From Ostrinia nubilalis (Eukaryota; Arthropoda; Insecta; Lepidoptera; Crambidae): 64,000 nucleotides of DNA. Numbering within the stretch: the stretch's first letter is position 1; each line of letters begins with the position of its first letter. The position numbers were made by a program, and so were the translations under genes. The notes under the pieces were generated by a model. The model was not told where the DNA came from. It saw only the letters and a program-made list of their open reading frames with translations, and searched no databases. Shown here in pieces: positions 29,101 through 41,100 of this stretch. The stretch covers positions 345,001 through 409,000 of the forward strand of contig NC_087100.1 of NCBI RefSeq assembly GCF_963855985.1, read 5' to 3'.

Positions 29101-32100
29101 TTAATTAATTCCTACATCTGACAGTATTAAGATCTGTTTTAGTTCAAAGTGTTAATTGATCCGTTCATGTTTCTCTGAAAGCTCTAAGGTCTAAAGTCTT
29201 TGGTCTACTTCATTGTGGGAGCTTAAATCGAAGCCAAAGCTGCATAAATTCTCTCAGGAGAGACTTACTTCAGCTGCAGGAGCAGCTGCTAACTTACATT
29301 TCACTATGATTTATCTAAGTATTTGTACGGATCGTTTAACAAAGTTTCAGAGCGCTTAGCAAAGTAAAACAATCTATGGCTCACTAACTGAAAATTTTCA
29401 GTTTCAAGATATAAAAGTAGTCGACCCAATACTCAATTTGAAACTATTTTCATTAAGATAAATATCGAATAAGTTTGTTTTCTTATCCTCATAAATCCGG
29501 TAAGGCGATAAAACAATTTACGTTCAATACCTTAAGTCCACTTTCTTATTTTGAAAAGGACAACTTGAAAACCAATTCCCGCCATGAAAGAGGATCAATG
29601 TAGCCGCTTAGCAAAATATTTGGACAATTAAAAAGTTTCGGTGCCCACGGGATTATGGGATCCAGAGCTTATTCCCACTTAATTGATTTATCGGCGCCTG
29701 CGCTGCGAGCGGAGCATCTCGGGACTCGGAAGACGGGACTTTAAGTTTATGCCCAAAGTGTAAACTGTTCTCGATAAATGATAACGGTGAGATGGCAATG
29801 AATTTTATTTAATTTTTATCATGGTTAACCTGATAGCTTCGGGAAATGACATAAAATTAAAATTACCTCATGTAAATAGACGTAAATTCCAATTCAGTGT
29901 TTTAGAATCTATAGCTTGTTATTTATCTGCAATTTTATAATATATCCAGTTCATATGTTGTTTATTAGATGGGCTGTAGGAATGTAGCGGGACTTAAACA
30001 GACGCTGCTGGAAGATGGTCGCTGCTCTATTCAGCAATGGACCACGATAGGCGAATTTTAAGATCATCATCATCATCAACAGCGCTTTGCAGTCCACAGC
30101 TGGACTATGAGCCCCCTCTACTTACTATAGTGGAGGGTTTTTTCATCCCTACGCTTGGCAGGCGGGGAATTTTAAGATATCTAACCGTATTATCAAACCA
30201 CTTAACTCAAAGGAGAGCACCATCTGCGCTTGCTTAATCTTTAGGAAGCGTTGTCTCCGCGGTAGCACGTTCCGAATTAATCACTTGAGGCTGCGATCGG
30301 GAATTTTGTACCGAATCCATTAATCTGCGTCGCGTGCGGTGCCTAGATTATTAATGAATTAGCCAGACACCAGCACGGCTATGTAATAGCTGGTGGGAGC
30401 TATGTAATTAAGTTTGCTTAATTACGTCACTGACGTCCGACGCGAAATACAAACTGTAAGCAATCTAGCTTCATATTTTACGAGCGAAATATGGAGCTAG
30501 GAAATTGGTTTAAACGTGTAGGTACCTATTTCAGACAACATTTACTTTGTACCTAGGTAAATGCTGTTTAACTTTGATATCTGGAAGCCTCAAATGAATC
30601 TTATTTGAGCCTATCCTACAATGAATTAACCGACTTCATACAATAAGTATTTAATAGTAGCTAAAATTACTTTTCTACTACTAAGGGTTGAACTGAAAGA
30701 AGATTCAACAGTGGGTAGATAGGCAGTTAAACTTTTTTTTATGGGACAGGAGGCAAACTAGCACACGGATCGCCTGATGATAAGTGATTGCCGCCGCCCA
30801 TAGACAGACACCCTTTAAGTTTAACATAAAAAAATATATTTGTAAATAGGTATCAAAATGTCCTTTCTGCTTGTTGTTGTGTTACGTTATTTAATCTATG
30901 TTTGATGCCGCGCCGCGTGGCAGATGCTGATTAATGGCTTGCAAAAAGACCAGTAAAAATTACTTTCCCTCTTATTTTATGTTTACAACCAAAATAAACA
31001 AAAGCTGTTGACGCGAGTCAGAACCAGTTTGGGAAACTCAGCTTGTAGACATAAACGTGGAAATTTCAAATTTTGAAACAAAACCACAACTCTGTTTATG
31101 TCCTAAAACTAGAAACCTAGGTAGTACGTTTTCAAACAAAACTACTTCTACTTCTAGAAATAGTAGACAGTGGTGTGAGACTCGTGCTGAGTGAGTTTGC
31201 CGACTTCACGACAAACAAGCCTTGTTAACAATAATTTTATTATAATTCATGGAAATTCTAACGCGTCACACAAAAAGCAACTCAATCATTTCAGAGTTCA
31301 ACAAAAACGTTTTCCTCTGCCCTGATTCAATTACGTGCCTTAGCTTTTATAAACCACGGACGGAGATGTAGATCTGTCTTTCAAAAGGGCCATTTGCATA
31401 TCTTTTGTAACCGACTCGAGGACTTGACCTGACCCCATTCAGGAAGCCTTTTGTTTCTGACCAAATTCACTTTATTAGCTTTACAACTGTGTAATTGATT
31501 TCTTGTAGACTATTATTTCATGAAAATTGTACCGGAGTAACTCAATATTTTGATAGCAAGTCTTCTTCATTCTTGATTTCAGTATTTTCAATAAGATTTA
31601 AGGTCTAGTCAAATGTTGAATCCTTTTAAAACTCTTCTATTTCATGTTCATCATGATCATTAAGAATTACTTCTTCGGTAATCATCACTACTATTTCCCA
31701 CTGACTCGGCTGAACCATTTAAGAACCTAGTAAGGGACACTTTTGCAGATTTTCGTTTTTTGTCATAAATCACCTTAGAATTAAGGTCTCCACAGGATGT
31801 GAAGACAGAAATCGCTCTATTACACTTAACACCGGAGAAACGCGTTGCTAAAAACCTAGTAAGTCCAATTCAAATCTGCAAAAACCATTATCAAAACCTA
31901 GCAAGTTACAATGACCATTTAAAACCTAGTAAGTGCATGGACTTACTAGGTTTCAAAATGGTCAATGTGACTTACTAGAGGTAAAATGCTACTGTAATTT
32001 AAATATTATTTCGAGTTCTGTTGGCTGACACTCGGTAACCATATCAAAATCTGGGGACTACATGAGTACTGATTCATATTCGATTTTGATTTTGATTTTT

Positions 32101-35100
32101 ACGAGGCACTTTTGTCGAAAAAATATTTTTTAGTGTTAGTAAAGAGCATAAAACTTGCAATTTTTAACTAAATATATTCTTTTATTCCATAAAGTACACT
32201 TTAGTAACTAATCTTTAATATAAACATCGGAAGTTATCCAAATCTTTAAGCATCTTAGCAAGGCAAATGAAAATGCGTTTTTTCGCTCTCCTGTAAAATT
32301 TGCTCCGCTGCACTTACTAGGTTCTTAAATGGTTCAGCCGGACTATTTCCTACAATATTTTTCTTTGTGTGTCATGTCAAGTAGGATCTTATTGATTAAT
32401 TCTTCTTCATTTCATTTGCTCCATCCTATATTATATTTTATTTCTTAAATCGGTTCCCACCTTCTATTCCATTCTACCTTAGGCACGTGAGATTAGTTTT
32501 GTAATATCATTCGCACAGCCAAAATTAACTTGTGATGTGTCGTGTCCAGCGTACGGGACGTTACAAGACACGACACCACCTAATTGACACCGACCCTTTT
32601 CTAGGGGAAGAAGAATTAATCAACAACTACCTACTCGAATCAGGGAAAGAAATTGATTCTCCGCCTATTAGATGTCACGAAGGTGATTAATTTGTCTCTG
32701 AAACACATCTTCATCTCATGTAAGAAAATAAATGTAAAATTAAACCTCAATTCAAAACAATAGACTTTACATAGGTACCTAATAATTTGTAAAAAAAAAC
32801 CCTAGAATAGCTTCTGCAATTTCCGTAGCATCGCCCATCATGCCAGTAGTGGATTGTCTCGGTACCTATGTGTAATGGAAAAATATGCGCGGAATGCTAT
32901 GACACAGCTATGGGCACGAATTAATTGCAATGTCTTCGTTGTTTAATTTCCCAGCAAATGCTTTACAGATCACCCCCGCGATTATTAGCGAACTAAACAC
33001 AATTTGTATCAGGCCGGGCATGACTGATGACGCGACGCGGTCTGCGCGCCCGCCGCAGACTGAGCAAGATTGATTGTCTTGCTTTTTGTTGGCACAACGT
33101 TTTGTGATTGTACAAGATATTGTCAATTGCAAAATGTAACAGAATACAATTTTCCGTGTAAACTCACCAGTAGTTTCACTATCCCTAGATTTTGTATTTT
33201 TCTACAGACTGGCTTTAATGTTAATGATAGACATTACAGACAGGCGGCAAAGGCATTTATAACAATATACGTCGTAGGTGGCGCATGGTCGCCTCAATAC
33301 GTTTCAATCACGATTCATAATATTTAGTCTCTCGTCCGGATACTATGTAGGTAATATCGGAGTCATAATGATGGTCATAATAACATTTTTCAGTGTTCCA
33401 TATCTCATATATGAATGGATATGTCGATAATAAATTACATTAGCATAGACACGCGCCTTAGTAGGTACTTTTGTTCAAAACTACCTGAATTTATAGTGCC
33501 GCGAATTCATGATTGATGAATCTGCGACCGCGGACCGCGACCGCGACGCGCATCCAGCAAAATGGCGCGCCCGCCGCAGCTGACGGGATGAAATTTTGGC
33601 GGGAATTAAGTTAGAAATGGAAGGATTGTTATTCGTCTTTTGTTAGAAAATTACAGGTTTGATGGCGACGAGGACAAACTATTGTTGTAATTCTTTAATA
33701 AATTACCACAAACTGTTGTAGAACTACCCATTCATAAATTCAAAGCACATTATTAAAAGTACCTTAATGAAAAAGGGAAGGGCTACTATAAAGTCGATGA
33801 TTATTTAAAAGATAAAAATGTTTGTGATGCGTTACTGCCTCATCATCATCATCATCATTTCAGCCACAGGACGTCCACTGCTGAACATAGGCCTCCCCCA
33901 ATGCTTTCCATGTTGATCGATTGGTAGCGGCCTGCGTCCAGCGCTTCCCTGCTACCTTTACGATGTCGTCGGTCCACCTTGTAGGTGGACGTCCCACGCT
34001 GCGTTTTCCGGTACGCGGCCTCCATTCCAGAACCTTTCTGCCCCATCGGCCGTCAGTTCTGCGTACTATGTGCCCTGCCCATTGCCACTTCAGCTTGCTA
34101 ATCCGTCGGGCTATGTCAGCGACTTTGGTTCGTTTACGGATCTCCTCATTTCTGATTCGATCTCGCAAAGAAACACCAAGCATAGCCCTCTCCATAGCAC
34201 GCTGTGCAACTTTGAGCTTCTGTATAAGGCCTATAGTGAGAGGCCACGTTTCCGAGCCATAAGTTATCACTGGTAACACACATTGGTTATATACTCTAGT
34301 CTTCAGGCATTGAGGTAATTTTTACCTAGCTAGGCGTTACTGCCTAGCTCGCATAAATATTTATGTATAACATTGTACATTTTAAAGCCTGTAAACCTTT
34401 GAAAAAGAGGCTGACAATAGTGACTGAGTTTCTTGCGCTGCTTCTTCTCAGCACTGGCCCATTTGTTGTCCTGAAGCAGTGGTAGGGTTAATACTGGGAC
34501 GTGTAAAAGTGCTTTTTTTTAAGCCTATTTACAGAAATAAATGAGTTTTATGAGTTTTTTATTTGACTCTTAAAATGGTTTAAATCTTCGGCAGTTATCC
34601 TACAAATTAAATTGTTAAAAGGACGACGCACCGTCACCATCTTAATTTAGTTATACCTACCACTATCCTAGGAGACTGAAATGAAAATTATTATACAAAT
34701 AGTTTTCACATCCACCTATATCATTAAAGGTATCTTTTGATCGACTGTCGACGATTCACTCTGATGCATCAAAAATTACTACACAAATTGAAACATGAGC
34801 GGCATTAAAAATATCTTCATTTACATTGAGTCGTCAGCCAATTCATCCTAGGGTCCCTACTCTACAAAATTACTTCGATATGTTGACTTTATTAGTGTCT
34901 CTATCCCTCACGTTGGGTCTATGTATGAGATAGAAGTGAAGCCTTATTGAAATAATATTCCAGGGTCGACCCCTTCAAAGTCAGATCGTGGCAGTTAATC
35001 CCCGCCATTCACACTCGCGCAAATTGTAGACTAGCTGGAGGGTAATTGGCTAATGAATTCCTATAGGGATGGGCTGAAATAAAATTATAAACATGAACGC

Positions 35101-38100
35101 TGACTGAAGTCATGAAAGAGAAAATTGGACGTTAAACAGATTCACAACCGTCTCGAAGTTAGGTGGAAGATGTGTGAGATCTATAGTTAGATGATCTTTG
35201 ATCAAGTGGAAATATCAAGTGGATATTACTTTACCAAGAGAAAACCTTTCTGATAATTACAGTGGCAATAAGTTAATTAGATATAAATAAGTAGGTATCG
35301 TTTATGCAGTGCTAGCACAGAGTAAAGTTTGTTTACTCATGTGGTTATTCAGGTTAACTTTTAATATTTTTACCTAGAATTCTTCATTTTACTTAGTATT
35401 TAACCAAACACGTTCGAGTCCTATATTCATATAATATTATTTAGTTTTCGTTCCAATAAAATATTTAAAAATAACCATAATCATTTTCAATCGTCAATAG
35501 CTTTCGTCATCCCTGCGCATATTTTTCACGTTCTTTCAGTGATTTTATTTAAGCGGCGGTGTCATGCAATCCGGCTGCAATGCAAATACTGCTGATTGCG
35601 CCATTCAAGGCTCCCCGTTAAAGTAATTTCATGATGCCCCAATCCGGTAAACAGACATGATTAATATTAAAAACATGTTCGTTAAGAGCACATCTGATTG
35701 GGAGGCACTGTTTGTTTTGGAAATAATGAGTATTATTATGTTTTGCTCCAATCAATTTGATTGTCCTATCTACTCGTATATTATTAAAAAAAAAGTATGC
35801 TTATGTTAAGACCAGCACAGTCAGAAATTTTGTACAAGTTTACTAAGTATTTCTCTCACTAATGTGGCTGGCCAATGAATGGTAAAATAATCTTGTTTTT
35901 TTTTTATATGGGAAAGAAAGGCCTTCAGCATAAAGTTCACTTAAATCACACTTTTTTCTGGCGCGACGAAGTAAATGAAAACAGCAAATACGTTAAAAGT
36001 GGACGTTATTAAAAATAACGCTGCGGCGGCAAACGTCAAGCGCAGGCGATGCGGCGCGGTGCGGTGCGATCCAATTTGCGGTCGCGACGCGCGACGTACG
36101 TGTATGCGACGCAACTTTGACGTAACGAAAGCTAGTTTCAGTCTATCGTAAAATAATAGGTAGGTAGATAGGTAGGTACCTATTTGTAAAAACGGGCGAT
36201 TTTCATTGAGTCTGCAAAATGCTTCTGAAAGATCTCGGAATTCATAGGATCTTTTTTATATCGCTTTTCTCAAAATATTATTCACTTCAAATACATATTT
36301 CTTAAAACTTTTTTTTACTTGCAGTACTGTTAAAACATTTACAAATAACATAGGTGACACGTATTTAAATAACAATAATGCCCGTTTTCACCATCAATCC
36401 CTAATTTGACCCCTACGGTAATACATAACAGGCATTTTGTTTTTATAGGGGTCACTTAAAAATTAGGGATTGATGGTGAAAACGGGCATTACTATCTGTT
36501 GAACTCGTATCTCACAGGCAGAAAGCAAAAAGTTTGTATTAATGGAACTGAGTCTTCTGGAGCAGCTCTTACCATGGGTGTGCCGCAGGGATCGATATTG
36601 GGACCTTTGCTATTTCTTATTTATATTAATGATCTTCCCTACTTTGTAAAAGATCTATGTGATATTGTGTTATTTGCTGATGACACATCTCTCATTTTCA
36701 AAGTTGATAGAGGTAAAGTAAACCTTGATGATATAAATGACACACTCTCACAGGTTTTGCATTGGTTTACTGTTAACAACTTATTGTTAAATGCAAACAA
36801 AACTAAGTGCATTAAATTTACCTTACCTAATGTGAGGCAGGTTCCCACACAATTGATGGTGAAGAATGAACCATTAAATAGCATAAGTTCCACAACATTC
36901 TTGGGAATCACTTTAGACTCTAAACTTCAGTGGGGTCCTCATATTGAAACCTTGTCAGCAAGGCTCAGTTCAGCTGCTTTTGCAGTGAGAAAGATAAGGC
37001 AATTAACTGACATTGAAACGGCAAGGCTAGTTTATTTTAGCTATTTTCATAGTATAATGTCATACGGCATATTGTTGTGGGGCTCAGCTGCGGACATTGA
37101 AATAAAATAAATAAATAAATAAAATAAATAAATAAACCTTTATTGTCACCATAACAAAAAAAAATACAACTTTAACACAGCTTAACAATTAAAAATAAGG
37201 TGACAAGGGCATCCGGCTCAGCGTAAGCTGTACGGCACTAGGTCCATGCAGCGCTGGTTTTCAGCCGGTGCCAGTCTCCTGCACAGTAATACAGCGTACT
37301 AGTGTCCGACCGAATGTTCGGTTTCGGTTTCGTTTTCGGTTGAGTTTCGGTAAAAACACGAGTTTCGGTTTAGTTTCGTTTTCGGCGGCAAACTTGCCGA
37401 AACTACGACCGAAACCGAATGTGCATTACGATCATAGTTTATACTTAATTTATAGTATTATACAATGTCTCAAGTCAAAAGTATTTGACCAGTGTGTGTT
37501 GCCAGTGATGGTGTATGGCTCTGAGACGTGGTCGCTTACTATGGGCCTCATAAGAAGGCTCAAGGTCACCCAAAGAGCGATGGAGCGTGCTATGCTCGGA
37601 GTTTCCCTGCGTGATCGAATCAGAAATGAGGAGATCCGTAGGAGAACCAGAGTGACTGACATAGCCCGCAGAATCGCTAAAATCAAGTGGCAGTGGGCGG
37701 GGCACATAGCTCGAAGAGCTGATGGCCACTGGGGCAGAAAAGTTCTTGAGTGGCGACCACGAGCTGGAAGACGTAGCGTGGGCAGGCCTCCCACTAGGTG
37801 GACCGACGATCTGGTAAAGGTCGCGGGAAGTACCTGGATGCAAGTGGCGCAGGACCGGTCTTTGTGGAAATCCTTGGGGGAGGCCTTTGTCCAGCAGTGG
37901 ACGTCTTTCGGCTGAAACGACGACGACAATGTGTCCGGGCATGTAGTGATCAAACTTTAAGGGCGTGATCTATGGACAACTTTATCGATGAAAATACTTC
38001 AAATTTGGGGCTTGACCCATTTCTCAAAAAATTACAAGCCTTTAAGTTTTTAATTTTTAGAATTCACCTCTTCTTTCAAAAACAAGTGACTGCGTGGGCA

Positions 38101-41100
38101 CCTTAACACTAATGAGCAAATATTTTATGTCATGCGATAGCTGATAAAATGTTCTATTAGTTAAGTAGAAAACAGACACAAGTTTCATACATTTTAAGGG
38201 AGTAGGAATGGATTTAAGTAGAAAAAAACATGACTTTTTTCACTTCTTTTTCAGTTATTTTCCAAAACAAGAAAAACCAGGTCGTTAAAGTATGTTTTAT
38301 TTGCATTGTATTATTAGTATTTGAGCTATTCTACAAAACGAATGTAAATTTATTAGCCTACGTCTATTACTTTCGAATCTATTGTTGAACAAAGGTACCC
38401 CTTCCCAGCCGGTTCCATAGCGCGGCTAGTCATGTAGTCGGAGTAGGTTGTGCGATTCTTTCAGGCAGTGCATTTTCGCATTTCTTTATTTTTCCCTCAA
38501 AATATGAGCGTTGTAAGGAAGTTTCGGTTTCGGTTTCGGCCGAAAGAGACACCGTTGCCGAAATTCGTTTTCGGTTTCGGTCGTAAAACTAGTTTCGGTC
38601 GGACACTAAAAAGAACCTTTATAAGCCTTGTGTCCTGTGTATGGGTATACACAATTTATCTCCCACTCTGCCACGAGTGTTCAGACCATGTGCGTTCTTT
38701 GTCCACTCAAGTTTCTCGTAGAGGTAATGAGGTTTATGACTTTCGACAATTTTATGCATAAGAGTCATAAAATGTAATTCTCGTCGTGCTGACATCTTAA
38801 GAACCCGTTCCTTATTAAGGTAAGGTGTAACATGAGAACGTTTTGGTATTTGGAAGCAGAATCTAGCGCAAGCGTTTTGAACACGCTGAATGGCCTTCTC
38901 AGTCACAACTAGAATGCGAGGGTGATAGACTACGTCACAGTAGTTGAACTGGGAAAGAATTAAGGAGTCTACCAGTATAATCCTAATCCGTACGGCCAAA
39001 AAGTCTCTAATGTGGTATAACATTTTGAGGCGATAGAACGCGCCACGAATCTTAGCACTAACGTGCTCGGCGAACCTCATCTCTGAGTCCAACATTAGAC
39101 CCAGATTCCTTGCGACATTTACGCGTTCCAACCTCTCATCATTAATAAGGATAGCCGGATTATTTTGACATTGAAACTGTGTTTGTTCTGCAGAAGAGAG
39201 CAGTGCGGGCCATTTATAACATTGGACCCCGATTTTCCTTGAGAGAATTCTTTAAGGAGATTAATATACTGACAGTAGCTTCACAGTTCATTTATGAAAA
39301 CCTTTTATATGTTCGCAAAAATATAGAGCAATTTACTAGAAAGAGTGATTTACACAAGTTCAATACAAGAAACAAAAATAAACTTGCCGTTCCAAATTTC
39401 AGACTGCACAAGATTGGTAATTCATTTATGGGGAAATGTATTAAACTTTTCAATAAATTACCACAAACTGTTGTAGAATTGCCCATTCATAAATTTAAAG
39501 CACATATCAAAAGCACCTTAATGAAAAAGGGCTACTATAAAGTTGATGATTATATAAAGGATAAAAATGTTTGGAATGTTTAACTACCTAGCTCGCATCA
39601 ATACTTATGACTATAATTTGTATATTTTAAAGACTGTAAAACCTTGAAAAGGAGGCTGACAATAGTGACTGAGTTTCTTGCGCTGCTTCTTCTCAGCACT
39701 GGCCCATTTATTGTCCCGAAGCAGTGGTAGGGTTAATATTGGGACGTGTAAAAGCGCTTTTTTAAAGCCTATTTGCAAAAATAAATGAATTTTATGAATT
39801 TTAATTTTATTTTATGAATTTTAATCGGATAACGAAATAAAACATTCAGACCTCCAAAAAAGGATCATTTCCTATTTTGGGATTTAAAATAAATTAAAAA
39901 GAGTCAGTATTGTTAAAGTCACAACAGTCAATTAAGTAGACAACATACTCGTAGCATCGTAGCAAGGAACCTAATAAGCAGACCCTTGGTTGGAGACATG
40001 TCAAAAGCACGCGGCGTCGCGCGGTGCATTGAGAATTGCGATCTTTATTTGACATGAACAATAACCGGAAAACTAGTGTTTTTTTGGGGGGAAAGATGGG
40101 AAATTGGTTTTTGAAAGGCAAACAAATTATTTAATTACTTGTCCTTGATGAAATGGGGGTTATGTTTTAAACTTTATCTGGTGGTTCTTGATCGAATTAA
40201 AATATTATTTCAAGATTTCCCAATAGATTTATTCGTATCGTGCATTATTATTTACATTCCTACCAACACCATTACAATTTGAACACGGTGATTATGATAA
40301 TTAAATCAGCCATCAAATATTGTTTATGCAGATGAGTTAAGTAAATGTTGGTAACGGGCGGCTTCGGAATCTAATTGTACGAATATTTCCATACTAAACG
40401 CCTAAGATAAGCGTTTTGGGTTTAGTTAGTTTACATAAGTTAGGTAAATAAATTAATGAATGTGTAATTTTTTGAATAAAATACAATGCTAAATACTAAT
40501 GCTGTATAACTTTTCAAAGTTACTTGTGCCTGTACCTTGCAAGAGTTTCAGGCGAAAACTTAAAATAATTCCAAGTTAACGTTCCCACTCGCTAGGTGTC
40601 GCTGCGCCATGAAAGTTGTCGCCTCCATCCGCGGCGCTGCGGTGCCAACTTCGCTCATTTGCGATTGCGACAAAACAGTTGAAAATACGTTTCAAAGTTA
40701 ATCACTTACTTTTTCAATGGAACGGAACAAATGAAGTACTGTTTCGGCTCCATTGTTTGATTTCGCGGTTTAAACGGATAAGTTCGGAACATACGCGACA
40801 ATGGCAAAGTTGGTAAACTCATTTGTGGGACTGAAGCGGATTGTTCAGGTATAATTTTATTATACGTTCATTTATTGTTTTTACGAGTCTTATTCTGAAT
40901 GTAGGTACTATTAAGAGAACGTTGTTATTTAAGATTAATTAATTTAAAGGAAACTCATATGGACTAACTCCGACGTTTTCTTGTTGTTCTACATTGTTTG
41001 TACCTACACTAAACGTTTCTATTGTGCAGAGATTTCAACCCGCGTCTTCTTCTAACGTAGGAGCCGAATGCTATCTCATTTAATTGTTGCTGTAAAGACT

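Larger units (their letters stand above)
37103..39166 (-). mobile_element. LINE-B insertion within LINE-A (itself interrupted)
   Basis: A 2,064-base insert flanked by the 10-base duplication GACATTGAAA (37093-37102 and 39167-39176). At the left it has a tail of (TTTA)n when read on the minus strand. At 38619-39131 it has a minus-strand C-terminal reverse-transcriptase frame ([20 protein letters not shown]). The 3' UTR is split by the TIR element at 37300-38608. Confidence 0.88.

Noticed and set aside
38619..39131. Host gene on the minus strand
   Set aside because: The protein is the C-terminal part of a LINE reverse transcriptase and lies within flanking target duplications.
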